This document shows positions 45,565 through 54,675 of a stretch of DNA of 64,000 nucleotides, piece after piece. How positions within the stretch are numbered: the first letter of the stretch is position 1; each line of letters starts with the position of its first letter. The translations under genes were made by a program, and so were the position numbers. Source of the DNA: Ferrimonas senticii DSM 18821 (GTDB taxonomy: Bacteria; Pseudomonadota; Gammaproteobacteria; Enterobacterales; Shewanellaceae); assembly GCF_000422665.1 (NCBI RefSeq), contig NZ_KE383900.1:113737-177736 (forward strand). The letters are read 5' to 3'. The notes under the pieces are model-generated. The model had not been told where the DNA came from. It did no database searches and was given only the letters and a program-made list of their open reading frames with translations.

Positions 45565-46050
45565 TTAATCGCGGAAGTTATCGAACTGCAGTGGCTGCTC
45601 TTGTTCGCTGGAGCGCAGCAGCGCAATCGCTTCTTGCAGATCGTCACGCTTCTTACCGGTCACGCGCACTTTCTCGCCTTGAATAGAGGCTTGTACTTTC
45701 AGCTTGGCTTCTTTGATCTGCTTAACGATCTTCTTGGCGTAATCTTTGTCGACGCCCTGCTTGAAGGTCACCTGACGGGTTACGGTCTTACCGGTAAATT
45801 CGCACTTCTTGGCCAAATCCATGGAGTTGGCATCGACGTTTTGCTTAGCCAAGTTGCCACGCAGGATGGTTTCCATCTGGCTGATCTGGAACTCCGCTTC
45901 CGCTTTGATGGTCACCACCAGATCTTTCTGGGTGAACTCGGCATCAATACCACGGAAATCGAAACGAGTGCTTACTTCGCGATTGGCGTTATCTACGGCG
46001 TTACGAACGTTAACGGTATCGACTTCCGATACGATGTCGAATGACGGCAT
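45565..46050 (-). CDS. yajQ: YajQ-family nucleotide-binding protein
   Basis: A 161-residue protein of two ferredoxin-like domains: [71 protein letters not shown] (read in segments). YajQ proteins bind nucleotides, and a Xanthomonas homologue binds cyclic di-GMP; the role here is unproven. It is a single gene with its own promoter between 46051 and 46186. Confidence 0.96.
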   Translation of the reverse strand: MPSFDIVSEVDTVNVRNAVDNANREVSTRFDFRGIDAEFTQKDLVVTIKAEAEFQISQMETILRGNLAKQNVDANSMDLAKKCEFTGKTVTRQVTFKQGVDKDYAKKIVKQIKEAKLKVQASIQGEKVRVTGKKRDDLQEAIALLRSSEQEQPLQFDNFRD

Positions 46051-46186
46051 GAGGGACTCTCCACTAAAAATTGTCGAATTGACGCAATTTTACCGAAAAA
46101 ACACCGTTATTGGCTTGTTCAATTTCAGTATTCGCATGAGCTTGGCCGCAGGTGACAGCGATCGGCCTTTTTCGTAACATCGAACC

Positions 46187-46567
46187 ATGATGAATTTTGT
46201 TATTGCCCCAAACCGCCAACAGCGCCTAATGGCACGGATGCTATTTATGGTTGCCATCGCGGTCACTTCATATTTGGTGTTTTCGCGGCCGGTGCACAGC
46301 GGCGTCAGTCTGCCCCATTTTGATAAAGTGATGCACTTCAGCGCGTTTTTTGCTTTAGCGCTGCTGATGCAGATCGCCAGTGGCATCAAACAGCGCTGGC
46401 AAATTCTGCTACTGGCCTTGTATGCACTGCTGATTGAAGCAGTGCAATACCATCTGACCTATCGCAGCGCCGAACTACTCGACTTTGCCGCAGATGTTGG
46501 CGGTGCCTTGCTGTTCTATGCGCTGTTGCGCGCCCTAAAACTATGCCAGCCCGAATTGCGATCTTAG
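46187..46567 (+). CDS. VanZ-like membrane protein
   Basis: A 126-residue protein with four predicted helices. The VanZ-type signature appears as LPHFDKVMHFSAFFALALLM, and the later helix pair has IEAVQYHLTYRSAELLDFAADVGGALL. Members are small integral membrane proteins of unclear role in most Gram-negatives. Two adjacent ATG codons (46187, 46190) are possible starts. The 3' end overlaps panE by 25 bases. Confidence 0.85.
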   Translation: MMNFVIAPNRQQRLMARMLFMVAIAVTSYLVFSRPVHSGVSLPHFDKVMHFSAFFALALLMQIASGIKQRWQILLLALYALLIEAVQYHLTYRSAELLDFAADVGGALLFYALLRALKLCQPELRS

Positions 46568-47424
46568 GCGCAGGTGCCCTTGGGCAGCTGTACGCCGGAT
46601 TACTTGCCCAAGCGGGGCTCAACCCGCTGCTATTGACCCGCCCTGGTACCCAAGCCAAGGCACAGTGCCATCAACTGCAATGGCTTGATGGCAGCGTCAG
46701 CAACCTTGCGCTCGAACATCACCCCAGTGACCAAGCCATTGGCAATATCGACGCCCTATGGGTGCTAACTAAAGCCACCAACGTCGACACTGCCCTGCTG
46801 CCGATATTGCAGTGGCTGCCGACCGCTGTGCCGATTGTACTGCTACATAACGGCATGGGGCCGCAGCAGCGCTTGCCCAAACGCTATCCCAATCATCACT
46901 GGTGGGCCGGCAGTGTTACCGATGGTGCTGAACGCCTAGGGCCGTATGGCGTAGCCCAACGTGGCGTTGGCCAGCGTCTGGTAGGCCATCTGCAACCACT
47001 CACCCAACAGCCGCCGCGGAGCTTGCCTCCGGGCTGCCAGGCGCTGGGATTTCGCTATAGCGATGAGATTGCCGCGGTGCTGTGGCGCAAACTGACGGTT
47101 AACGCCATCCTCAATCCGATCTGCACCCGCGAACGGATCTGCAATGGTGAGTTGATCCACTTTGCCGATGAGGTGAACGCCTTGGCTACCGAACTGGCAG
47201 CACTGGCGAAAACCTTGGGTTTTGCGGATCGGCCAGCACAAATCAGCCAGCGCGTGCTCGAGGTCGCCAACCGCACCGCCGGCAATCGCTGCTCAACTCT
47301 GCAAGATGTGGAGGCCGGCCGGCCAACCGAGATGGCAGCGATCTTAGGCTTTGTGCTTGAAACAGCAAAACGGCAGCGATTATCGCTGCCGTTATTTGAA
47401 ACGCTATATCAGCCCTATCGCTAG
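46543..47424 (+). CDS. panE: 2-dehydropantoate 2-reductase
   Basis: A 293-residue NADPH enzyme of pantothenate synthesis. It has the Rossmann motif IAILGAGALGQLYAGLLA at the N terminus, the HNGMGPQ block, the catalytic lysine in LWRKLTVNAILNPIC (about residue 185) and the C-terminal CSTLQDVEAGRPTEMAAILG. It overlaps the VanZ-like gene upstream and converges on aroG with a 4-base overlap of stop codons. Confidence 0.93.
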   Translation: MPARIAILGAGALGQLYAGLLAQAGLNPLLLTRPGTQAKAQCHQLQWLDGSVSNLALEHHPSDQAIGNIDALWVLTKATNVDTALLPILQWLPTAVPIVLLHNGMGPQQRLPKRYPNHHWWAGSVTDGAERLGPYGVAQRGVGQRLVGHLQPLTQQPPRSLPPGCQALGFRYSDEIAAVLWRKLTVNAILNPICTRERICNGELIHFADEVNALATELAALAKTLGFADRPAQISQRVLEVANRTAGNRCSTLQDVEAGRPTEMAAILGFVLETAKRQRLSLPLFETLYQPYR

Positions 47425-48476
47425 CGCGACATCCGCACCTTGGCCGCCTCAGCTAATTGCGCTAACAACGCTTCGCTGTCCCCCCAACCGAGGCAGCCAT
47501 CGGTGATGCTCTGGCCGTAAGTCAGCGGCTGGCCGGCAACTAAGTTTTGCCGCCCCTCAACTAAGTGAGACTCGACCATCACCCCTTTGATCGCCGCTTC
47601 ACCGTCCCGCAACTGCGCGGCGATATCGCTGGCCACATCCAGCTGCCGCTTAAACTGCTTGGCGCTGTTGGCATGACTAAGATCGACCATCACATTGGCA
47701 GCCAAACCGGATTGCTGCAGCTCGACGCTGACCGCTTGCACGTGCTCACTGCTGTAGTTGGGCTCGCGACCACCACGCAAAATGATATGACAATCGGAAT
47801 TGCCTGCAGTGTGGACAATGGCGCTGTGGCCATACTTGGTCACCGACAAGAAGTGGTGCGGAGCATTGGCGGCACGAATGGCATCAATGGCGATACCGGT
47901 GCTGCCATCGGTCCCATTTTTAAAGCCAACCGGACAAGACAGCCCTGAGGCTAACTCGCGGTGCACCTGCGATTCGGTGGTGCGCGCACCAATCGCCCCC
48001 CAACACATCAGATCCGCCAAGTACTGCGGGGTGATCATATCGAGAAACTCGCCAGCGGTGGGCATGCCACTGTCATTTAACGCCAGCAACAGTTGCCGAG
48101 CACTGCGCAAACCGTCATTGATCTGATAGCTGTCGTCCAAGTTAGGATCGTTAATCAGTCCTTTCCAACCTACTGTTGTCCTCGGCTTTTCAAAATAAAC
48201 CCGCATCACAATCTCCAGCGACTCGGCATATTGCTGCCGCAGTGCCAGCAGTCGCTGACCATACTCCAGTGCCGCTTGTGGATCGTGAATCGAGCAAGGA
48301 CCAATCACCACCAATAGGCGCGGATCATCGCCCCGCAAAATAGCACTGATGGTGTCCCGCGCTTGCTGCACCGTGTTGGCCGCCGCCTCGCTGGCGGGAA
48401 ATCGTTCTAGGATCGCCACCGGTGGTAACAGTTCTTTGATCGCTTCAATCCGCAGATCGTCATTGCGGTACGGCAT
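47421..48476 (-). CDS. aroG: 3-deoxy-7-phosphoheptulonate synthase (class I, AroG-type)
   Basis: A 351-residue enzyme condensing PEP and erythrose-4-phosphate, the first step to aromatic amino acids. It follows E. coli AroG almost throughout: NDDLRIEAIKELLPPVAILE, GPCSIHDP, RVYFEKPRTTVGWKGLINDP, GAIGARTTESQVHRELASGL, VGFKNGTDG and GVMVESHLVEG. The N-terminal NDDLRI segment is the Phe-regulated type in E. coli, so phenylalanine inhibition is likely but not proven. Its start lies about 100 bases from the divergent GNAT gene. I saw no clear TyrR box. Confidence 0.95.
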   Translation of the reverse strand: MPYRNDDLRIEAIKELLPPVAILERFPASEAAANTVQQARDTISAILRGDDPRLLVVIGPCSIHDPQAALEYGQRLLALRQQYAESLEIVMRVYFEKPRTTVGWKGLINDPNLDDSYQINDGLRSARQLLLALNDSGMPTAGEFLDMITPQYLADLMCWGAIGARTTESQVHRELASGLSCPVGFKNGTDGSTGIAIDAIRAANAPHHFLSVTKYGHSAIVHTAGNSDCHIILRGGREPNYSSEHVQAVSVELQQSGLAANVMVDLSHANSAKQFKRQLDVASDIAAQLRDGEAAIKGVMVESHLVEGRQNLVAGQPLTYGQSITDGCLGWGDSEALLAQLAEAAKVRMSR

Positions 48477-48579
48477 GATGGTCTCCTTGTCTCACCTCGG
48501 CCAAACCCCCACGGTAGCAACCTGCGCTGTTGTGGTATAGCTTGGAATGCTACCGTCAAATCAATGGATTGATAACAAA

Positions 48580-49128
48580 ATGAGCGATTCAAACCACCTG
48601 ATAGTAACCCCACGACTGGCGATGCGCCGGTTTACCCTTGACGACGCCGAAGCGGTGCTGGGGTTTTCAGGCAACACTCAAGTGACCCGCTACACCGGTG
48701 ATGCCGGGATGGTAAAAACCCTCGAAGATGCAAAGCGTATTATCGAAACCATCTGGTTGGCGGAGTATGCCGAACATGGTTACGCCCGCTACGCGCTGCT
48801 AGATAAAGCCCGCGACCGAGTGATCGGCTTTTGCGGTTGGAAGTTTGAGCAAGAAGTAAACCTACCGGATCTGGGCTATCGGCTGCTGCCGCAATATTGG
48901 GGCCAAGGCCTCGGGATGGAGGCCGCCAGCGCCGCTATGGTTTATGGCCGCGATACCTTAGGGTTTAGCGAGGTTAGCGCCGAACTGGTGCCAGAAAATC
49001 TGGGCTCGAAACGAATTATTGAAAGGCTCGGCTTTACGCTTACCGACCAATACCACTATCGCGGTGGCGGCCTTGATTGTTTGATCAACCGTTATCGTCA
49101 CAACCTCAAGCACTGGCAAGCACCCTAG
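48580..49128 (+). CDS. GNAT-family N-acetyltransferase (RimJ/RimL type)
   Basis: A 182-residue acetyltransferase: TPRLAMRRFTLDDAEAVL at the start, an acetyl-CoA loop LLPQYWGQGLGMEAASAAM (about 112-130) and the closing NLGSKRIIERLGF. The type acts on protein N termini, amino acids or antibiotics; the substrate is unknown here. I chose ATG 48580; an upstream in-frame ATG at 48547 is possible. It converges on the LysR gene with a 4-base overlap. Confidence 0.88.
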   Translation: MSDSNHLIVTPRLAMRRFTLDDAEAVLGFSGNTQVTRYTGDAGMVKTLEDAKRIIETIWLAEYAEHGYARYALLDKARDRVIGFCGWKFEQEVNLPDLGYRLLPQYWGQGLGMEAASAAMVYGRDTLGFSEVSAELVPENLGSKRIIERLGFTLTDQYHYRGGGLDCLINRYRHNLKHWQAP

Positions 49129-50057
49129 CGCATGAGTTCTTGCTGCAGCCGCTGCTTGCCCTCGCCATCGACGTATTCCAAAAACTCAGTCGCCAGCGCG
49201 GTTTTGCGTTTGGATCGTGACCACACAAAGAACCAGTGCGAGTCAATCGGCAACTCTCGCACCGGCAACTTCACCAGTCCCGCTTGGCCACCGTAACCCA
49301 AGGTATGAGCAGACACGATTGAGATCCCCAATTTTGACATCACCGAGTGCTTAATCGCTTCGTTGCTGTCGATGGTCATTTTTACGTTCAAGCTAACGTC
49401 GTGTTTTTTTAGAAACTCCTCCACCGCAAAGCGGGTGCCGGAGCCCTGCTCGCGCATGATAAAAGGTTCGTCCTGCAACTGCTTTAAGGTCACCGGCTTA
49501 CCGTGGGCCAATGGGTGGCCATCATAGGCGATCGCCACCAATGGGTTGTCCAAAAACTCGATACTGTCGCTGTCACTGTCTTTGGGGGGGTGGCTAAACA
49601 CATAGAAGTCATCAATCCCGCGCTTCAATCGCTCTAGGGTTTGCTCGCGGTTGCCCACTTTTAGCTGAACATCGATGCCGGGGTAGAGCTCGCAAAAGGG
49701 GCCGAGCAAATGGGGAATAAAGTACTGCGAGGTATTCACCACCGCCAAGCGCAAGGTCCCGGTTTTCAGCCGTTTCATATCCCCCAAGGCGCGATCAAGC
49801 CGAGCAAAGCTATCCAGCACCTCGACCGCGGTTTTAACCACTTTCATCCCTTCATCGGTAAACACTAAGCGCCGCTGCGAGTGGTGATACAGCGGCACAC
49901 CGACCGCTTCGGTCAGCTTCTTCATCTGAATAGAGACGGTTGGTTGAGTCAGAAATAGCGCCTTGGCAGCGGCGTTAATACTGCCGTGATCGTGCACCGC
50001 CAACAGGATCTCTAGCTGTCGTAAGGTGCCAATATGGGCGTGCAGACGCGAGGTCAT
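49125..50057 (-). CDS. LysR-family regulator, CbbR/CmpR-like
   Basis: A 310-residue LysR protein. The winged helix-turn-helix is LEILLAVHDHGSINAAAKALFLTQPTVSIQMKKLTEAVG (read in segments, about residues 15-53). The effector domain includes LRLAVVNTSQYFIPHLLGPFCELYPGIDVQL, a pattern shared with regulators of carbon-fixation and bicarbonate genes (RbcR, CmpR). It diverges from the gene of a small membrane protein, sbtA and purEK, with an inverted-repeat operator between. It probably activates that operon in response to a carbon or purine-linked metabolite; that is inference from context. Confidence 0.9.
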   Translation of the reverse strand: MTSRLHAHIGTLRQLEILLAVHDHGSINAAAKALFLTQPTVSIQMKKLTEAVGVPLYHHSQRRLVFTDEGMKVVKTAVEVLDSFARLDRALGDMKRLKTGTLRLAVVNTSQYFIPHLLGPFCELYPGIDVQLKVGNREQTLERLKRGIDDFYVFSHPPKDSDSDSIEFLDNPLVAIAYDGHPLAHGKPVTLKQLQDEPFIMREQGSGTRFAVEEFLKKHDVSLNVKMTIDSNEAIKHSVMSKLGISIVSAHTLGYGGQAGLVKLPVRELPIDSHWFFVWSRSKRKTALATEFLEYVDGEGKQRLQQELMR

Positions 50058-50073
50058 TTTTTATCCACTTTTC

Positions 50074-50120
50074 AGCCTAGATCCAATTGACATAGATAAA
50101 CATCTATGCAACATCTAGGC
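50074..50120. promoter_or_regulatory. Candidate LysR operator: nested inverted repeats
   Basis: An inner perfect repeat CATAGAT-AAAC-ATCTATG (50091-50108) is flanked by a second pair GCCTAGAT (50074-50081) and ATCTAGGC (50113-50120). Another ATCTAT half-site follows at about 50123. The inner site contains T-N12-A, close to the LysR box form. It lies between the divergent LysR and sbtA-operon starts. Confidence 0.7.
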
Positions 50121-50188
50121 AATATCTATTATCGGCTATTCCTGCATCTGTGGATAATGCGTTCATCAAAACCGCAGAGGGGACAACC

Positions 50189-50392
50189 ATGAAACTCAAA
50201 CAGCTGCAATTTAACCTGCTGGTAAGCATTAGCTTAATTGCCATTGGTTTGTGGGTAAGTCAATTCGCCGCGGTCGGTTCCACCTTAGTGGGTGTGGCAG
50301 CTTCCCTTGGCGTTATCAGCTTGCTGAACTACCTACCACAGCGCCGCCTAGCCAAAGCTAAGCTGGCCAGCCATTCCGGTTTGGGGCGCTAA
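50189..50392 (+). CDS. Small membrane protein preceding sbtA (67 residues)
   Basis: A short protein with two hydrophobic segments (about residues 7-27 and 31-50) and a basic C terminus LPQRRLAKAKLASHSG. ATG 50189 has GAGGGG upstream; the frame is open to 50150 without a ribosome site. It ends three bases before sbtA, so the two are certainly co-transcribed. I do not recognise the family. It could be a subunit or regulator of the permease. Confidence 0.75.
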   Translation: MKLKQLQFNLLVSISLIAIGLWVSQFAAVGSTLVGVAASLGVISLLNYLPQRRLAKAKLASHSGLGR

Positions 50393-50395
50393 ACC

Positions 50396-51340
50396 ATGCA
50401 GTTGGATGTCGGTATCGCCTTTTTCGTGTTGGGGCTGCTCGCCACCCTACTGAAATCCAACATTCACTTTCCTAAATCACTGTATCAATCGCTGGTGTTA
50501 CTGTTAATGCTGGCGATTGGCCTTAAAGGCGGAGTTGCCTTAACCGAGCACGCATCATGGCAACTGCTTGGTGAATCCCTAGCGATTATCGCGCTTGGCC
50601 TAGTGCTGCCACTGATCGCTTTTCCCATTCTCAAATACATTGGCGATCTGCCGCGAGTTGATGCTGCTGCCATTGCCGCCCATTACGGCTCAGTCAGTGT
50701 TGGCACCTACGCCGTCGCCGTGGCGTTTTTAGAAGCGCAACAGATCCCCTACGAAGCCTACATCCCCCTGTTTGTGGTACTGCTGGAGATGCCCGCCATC
50801 GCCGTTGGCATTGCCCTAGCGAAATGGGGCACTAAAGCCGATGACGATAAGGTCAGTAACAAAGCCTTGCTGCATGAAGTACTGTGCAATCAGGGCATGG
50901 TACTGATGGTCGGGGCGCTGGCCATCGGTTATCTGGCGGGGGATCAAATCGACCGCATCAGCCCACTGTTCTTCGATCTATTCAACGGCATTTTGGCGCT
51001 GTTCCTACTGCAGATGGGGATCACCGCCGCCAGTCGCCTCAACGACATCAAACGGGTCGGCAGCTTTATTGTCGCCTTCGCCATCGCCATGCCGCTGATC
51101 GGCGGCCTGCTCGGCGCTCTGCTCAGCATTGCTCTGGGCTTAAGTCAGGGCGGCACCATCTTAGTCGCCATCTTAGGCGCCAGCGCTTCCTACATTGCCG
51201 TACCCGCCGCGATGCAGGTAGCGCTGCCGCAAGCCAATCACAGTTTGTCGATCAGCGCCGCCCTAGCGGTGACCTTTCCCTTCAACGTACTTATCGGCAT
51301 TCCGACCATCACGGTTATCACGCAGCAGTTAATAGGATAA
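50396..51340 (+). CDS. sbtA: Sodium-dependent bicarbonate permease (SbtA/DUF897 family)
   Basis: A 314-residue membrane protein with about ten helices in two inverted halves. The SbtA-type blocks are [45 protein letters not shown] (the SVSVGT segment corresponds to substrate and sodium contacts in cyanobacterial SbtA) and [22 protein letters not shown] with its second SxSY motif (read in segments). In cyanobacteria SbtA imports HCO3- with Na+. Here it sits in an operon with purE and purK, and PurK uses bicarbonate. Its partner PII-like SbtB is not adjacent. Confidence 0.88.
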   Translation: MQLDVGIAFFVLGLLATLLKSNIHFPKSLYQSLVLLLMLAIGLKGGVALTEHASWQLLGESLAIIALGLVLPLIAFPILKYIGDLPRVDAAAIAAHYGSVSVGTYAVAVAFLEAQQIPYEAYIPLFVVLLEMPAIAVGIALAKWGTKADDDKVSNKALLHEVLCNQGMVLMVGALAIGYLAGDQIDRISPLFFDLFNGILALFLLQMGITAASRLNDIKRVGSFIVAFAIAMPLIGGLLGALLSIALGLSQGGTILVAILGASASYIAVPAAMQVALPQANHSLSISAALAVTFPFNVLIGIPTITVITQQLIG

Positions 51341-51345
51341 AAACA

Positions 51346-51825
51346 ATGAGACCTCTGAAAGTTGCCATCATTATGGGTTCCCAATCGGATTGGCCAGTGA
51401 TGAAACACGCCACTACCTTACTGGCGCAGTTCGAGATTGAGTTTGAAGCCCAAGTGATCTCTGCCCATCGCACCCCGCAGCGGTTGGTGGAATTTGCCGA
51501 GAATGCCGAACAACAGTTTGATGTGATTATCGCCGGTGCCGGCGGTGCCGCCCATCTGCCGGGGATGACCGCGGCGATGACCAGCCTGCCGGTGGTCGCG
51601 GTGCCGGTCACCAGCAAAGCGCTCAACGGCGTTGATAGCCTGCTGTCGATTGTGCAGATGCCCCGTGGTGTCGCCGTCGCCACCCAAGCGATTGGCGAAC
51701 CGGGCGCGTACAACGCCGGCCTATTAGCAGCGCAGATCTTGGCGACCGGTAACCCAGAACTGCGCCAACGCATCAATCAGTGGCGCAGTCAGCAGACCGC
51801 CAGCGTGCCGTTTGAGGTGGAATAA
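51346..51825 (+). CDS. purE: N5-carboxyaminoimidazole ribonucleotide mutase
   Basis: A 159-residue class I PurE, converting N5-CAIR to CAIR in purine synthesis. The active-site segments are [19 protein letters not shown] (catalytic His) and [13 protein letters not shown], plus [15 protein letters not shown] 51346 lies five bases after the sbtA stop, and its ribosome site AGGA overlaps the end of sbtA, so translation is coupled. The frame upstream is open only by chance. Confidence 0.97.
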   Translation: MRPLKVAIIMGSQSDWPVMKHATTLLAQFEIEFEAQVISAHRTPQRLVEFAENAEQQFDVIIAGAGGAAHLPGMTAAMTSLPVVAVPVTSKALNGVDSLLSIVQMPRGVAVATQAIGEPGAYNAGLLAAQILATGNPELRQRINQWRSQQTASVPFEVE

Positions 51826-52925
51826 TGCGAGTCGCCATAATCGGTTGTGGGCAACTGTCACGGATGATGGCCTTAGCCGGCTTGCCGATGGGGCTAACCT
51901 TTAGCTTTGTCGCCGAAGCGGATGAGGACAGCCGTTGTGTCGATGGCTTGGGTGAGGTGATCCGCCGCAGCGAGGCGAGCAGCGCCGCCGAACTGTTCGC
52001 GGCACTCGGCAAGCCGCAAGTGATTACCGTTGAGCGCGAGCAGGTAGATATCGAGTTACTACGCCGCTTCAGTAAGTTATGCCCGGTGCATCCCAATCCT
52101 GACGCGGTCTATCAGTGCCAGCATCGTGGCCGCGAACGGCAACTGCTGGCCAAAACCGGCATCGATTGCGCGCCCTATCAGCTAGCTCTGCCCGGTGAAT
52201 TAGCGCAGATGTCCATCCCGCTGCCGGCGGTGATCAAATCCTGCGATGATGGCTACGATGGCAAAAATCAGTGGCGCTTAAAGCAGCCTAAAGACAGCAA
52301 GGTGTTCGCCGAGTTACCACGACAGGATGTAGCCTATCTGGTGGAATCTTTTATTCACTTTGACCGTGAACTGTCGCAAGTCTCGGCGCGGGATCGCAAC
52401 GGCAACATCGTCCACTACCCGCTGGCCGAAAACGTCCACACCCAAGGGATCTTAAGTCATTCGACCGCACCCGCGCCGGATGTTTCAGCGGAACTTGCCC
52501 AGCAAGCACAGCGGATGATCAGCACCCTGATGACCGAGATGGACTACGTTGGGGTATTGGCGGTGGAGTGCTTTGCCGTCGGCGACAAGCTGCTGGTAAA
52601 TGAGCTAGCGCCACGGGTGCATAACAGCGGCCACTGGAGCCAATCCGGCAGCCAAACCTGTCAATTTGAAAATCACCTTCGGGCAATCACCGGCTTGCCG
52701 TTGGGCGCCACCGATACCCACGGCGTCACCGGCATGGTCAACTTAATTGGCACCGATGGCGCGCCGCTGGATTCCCTCGACAGTCATAGCCAACTGCACT
52801 GGTATGGCAAAACCGTCCGCGCAGGCCGCAAACTGGGGCACATCAATATCAACGCCAGTGGTCATGATGTGCTGCAGCCACAGGTTGTGGCGACTCTGGA
52901 GCAGATCAAGCCTGAAGGCGAATAA
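51825..52925 (+). CDS. purK: N5-carboxyaminoimidazole ribonucleotide synthase
   Basis: A 366-residue ATP-grasp enzyme: AIR + ATP + HCO3- to N5-CAIR. Visible blocks are GCGQLSRMMALAG at the start, the ATP-grasp segment PAVIKSCDDGYDGKNQ, then YLVESFIHFDRELSQVSARDRNG and the metal-binding VNELAPRVHNSGHWS. The ATG overlaps the purE TAA by one base. It needs the bicarbonate that the upstream permease would supply. Confidence 0.97.
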   Translation: MRVAIIGCGQLSRMMALAGLPMGLTFSFVAEADEDSRCVDGLGEVIRRSEASSAAELFAALGKPQVITVEREQVDIELLRRFSKLCPVHPNPDAVYQCQHRGRERQLLAKTGIDCAPYQLALPGELAQMSIPLPAVIKSCDDGYDGKNQWRLKQPKDSKVFAELPRQDVAYLVESFIHFDRELSQVSARDRNGNIVHYPLAENVHTQGILSHSTAPAPDVSAELAQQAQRMISTLMTEMDYVGVLAVECFAVGDKLLVNELAPRVHNSGHWSQSGSQTCQFENHLRAITGLPLGATDTHGVTGMVNLIGTDGAPLDSLDSHSQLHWYGKTVRAGRKLGHININASGHDVLQPQVVATLEQIKPEGE

Positions 52926-53015
52926 GCAGTAATTAACTTGCAGTCGTTGGCTATCAGTTAAGAGCAGATAGAAGCGAGCTTGCAGAGCAACAGCTAAGCC
53001 AAACGGCAGATACAG

Positions 53016-53045
53016 CAACGGAGCCCTCACGGCTCCGTTGTCTTA
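53016..53045 (+). terminator. Terminator of the sbtA-purEK operon
   Basis: A perfect 10-bp stem CAACGGAGCC/GGCTCCGTTG (53016-53025 with 53031-53040), loop CTCAC, then TCTTATTT. It lies 90 bases after purK; the intervening stretch holds no gene. Confidence 0.85.
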
Positions 53046-53086
53046 TTTCGGCACGCAGCGCACTAAGGCGCCAGATAGCTCAGCCG

Positions 53087-54541
53087 TTATGGACGATATA
53101 CTTTAACGTTATCGTGCCCTTGTTCCTTCAAGTACAAGGCTTGCAGCTTGCTCATTACGCCGCGGTCGCAGTACAGCAGGTAGGTCTGTGATTGATCCAA
53201 CTTAGCGAACTGGCTGCCGAGCTTGAAGAACGGCAGGTGCTGCACTTCTACGCCGTCGATAACCAGTGGCGCTTGCTCCTGCTCTTCTGGAGCACGGATG
53301 TCCAACACGATTTCGGTGGCGGTGGCCGCCGCAACGGTGTCGATCTCAACCTTTTCGGTGTTACCGATGTTGGCCAGATCGCGGATGTCGTAGTACTGAG
53401 TTTCTTGCACGATACGCTCCACCAGATCATCAGAGAATTTTGCTTCTTCTGCTTCAATCTTAGCCATTACCGCTTTAACGGTCGGTTTTTGCGAGATCAC
53501 GCCGCAATACTCTGGCATCACTTCGGCATACGGCTGAGTACCAATCTTCTTGGCCAAGTTGATGATGTCTTGCTTGTCCCAGTTGATCAGCGGACGCAGG
53601 ATCAGCTTTTCAGTGGCACGGTCGATGACATTAAGGTTGGTTAGGGTCTGGGAAGACACCTGACCAATTGCTTCACCGGTCACCAGCGCCGGGATGTCGT
53701 AACGCTCGGCCAAGGCACCAGCGACTTTCATCATCATCCGCTTCAGCACCACGCCCATCTGACCGTTGTCGACTTTTTCAAGGATTTCGCCAACCACCGA
53801 TTCAAACGGCACCGACAGAAAACGCACCTTGTGCGAGCTGCCGTATTTCGACCACAGGTAGTACGCTACCTCTTTAACGCCGCGCTCGTGATCACTGCCG
53901 CCCAAGTTGAAGAAACAGAAGTGGGTACGACAACCGCGCTTGATGGTCAAGAAACTGGACACGCCAGAATCGAAGCCGCCAGAGATCAGGCTCAGCACGT
54001 CTTCTTGAGTGGCCATTGGCATACCGCCTAAGCCCTCGTGGCGACGCTCTACCAGGTAGGCCAGATCTTCTTCAATCTGAATGTGTACGGTCACATCCGG
54101 ATTTTTCAGCTTAACGCCGACCGCGTCGGTGTGCTGATTCAAGCCGCCACCCACGTACTTTTCCACATCCAGCGAGCTGAAGTCTTGCTTACCAGAGCGC
54201 TTAACGCGAACACAGAAGGTCTTGCCAGCCAAACGCTCAGCAAACGCCAGTTGCGCCGCTTGGTAGATGTCGTCGATGGTTTCGTAACGGTGCTGAGTCA
54301 CTTCATAGAAGTGGGCAATACCTGGGATCGATTGCAGCGCCTCAACCAACTGGTCGCGCATCGCCTCATCGGCGTGGCGGTTGTTGACCACGATGTGATC
54401 CCAGTTAAAGCTAACGGCGGTCTCCTCATCCACTTTGCGCAGCACATTGCGGATGTTAGATACCAACAGTTTGGAGAAACGAACCCGCACCGACTTGGAT
54501 TTGATCATCACTTCCGGGTGCAGCTTGACAATAAATTTCAT
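53087..54541 (-). CDS. thiI: tRNA 4-thiouridine synthase ThiI with rhodanese domain
   Basis: A 484-residue enzyme making s4U8 in tRNA and supplying sulphur for thiamine thiazole. It has a THUMP domain (about 60-165), a PP-loop [14 protein letters not shown] (about 185), the disulphide-forming Cys in [14 protein letters not shown], and a C-terminal rhodanese domain with persulphide Cys in [10 protein letters not shown]. That four-domain form is the one active in both pathways in E. coli. I chose ATG 54541 ([10 protein letters not shown]); the frame extends 16 codons further without support. Confidence 0.97.
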   Translation of the reverse strand: MKFIVKLHPEVMIKSKSVRVRFSKLLVSNIRNVLRKVDEETAVSFNWDHIVVNNRHADEAMRDQLVEALQSIPGIAHFYEVTQHRYETIDDIYQAAQLAFAERLAGKTFCVRVKRSGKQDFSSLDVEKYVGGGLNQHTDAVGVKLKNPDVTVHIQIEEDLAYLVERRHEGLGGMPMATQEDVLSLISGGFDSGVSSFLTIKRGCRTHFCFFNLGGSDHERGVKEVAYYLWSKYGSSHKVRFLSVPFESVVGEILEKVDNGQMGVVLKRMMMKVAGALAERYDIPALVTGEAIGQVSSQTLTNLNVIDRATEKLILRPLINWDKQDIINLAKKIGTQPYAEVMPEYCGVISQKPTVKAVMAKIEAEEAKFSDDLVERIVQETQYYDIRDLANIGNTEKVEIDTVAAATATEIVLDIRAPEEQEQAPLVIDGVEVQHLPFFKLGSQFAKLDQSQTYLLYCDRGVMSKLQALYLKEQGHDNVKVYRP

Positions 54542-54675
54542 GAGGAGCCTGCGACTGCAATATAAAGGCGCGGGAGTATACACCAGCAACGTAAATGCAG
54601 CATAGCTGAAAACCGCCGTAGGGTTGCTGCTAGTGTAGCTCGGCTAGGTCAGCGTTGGTTTACGGCGGAAAAGCG

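Noticed and set aside
50884-51345. A 154-residue N-terminal extension of PurE
   Set aside because: It runs out of frame through sbtA; PurE family length and the ribosome site fix the start at 51346.
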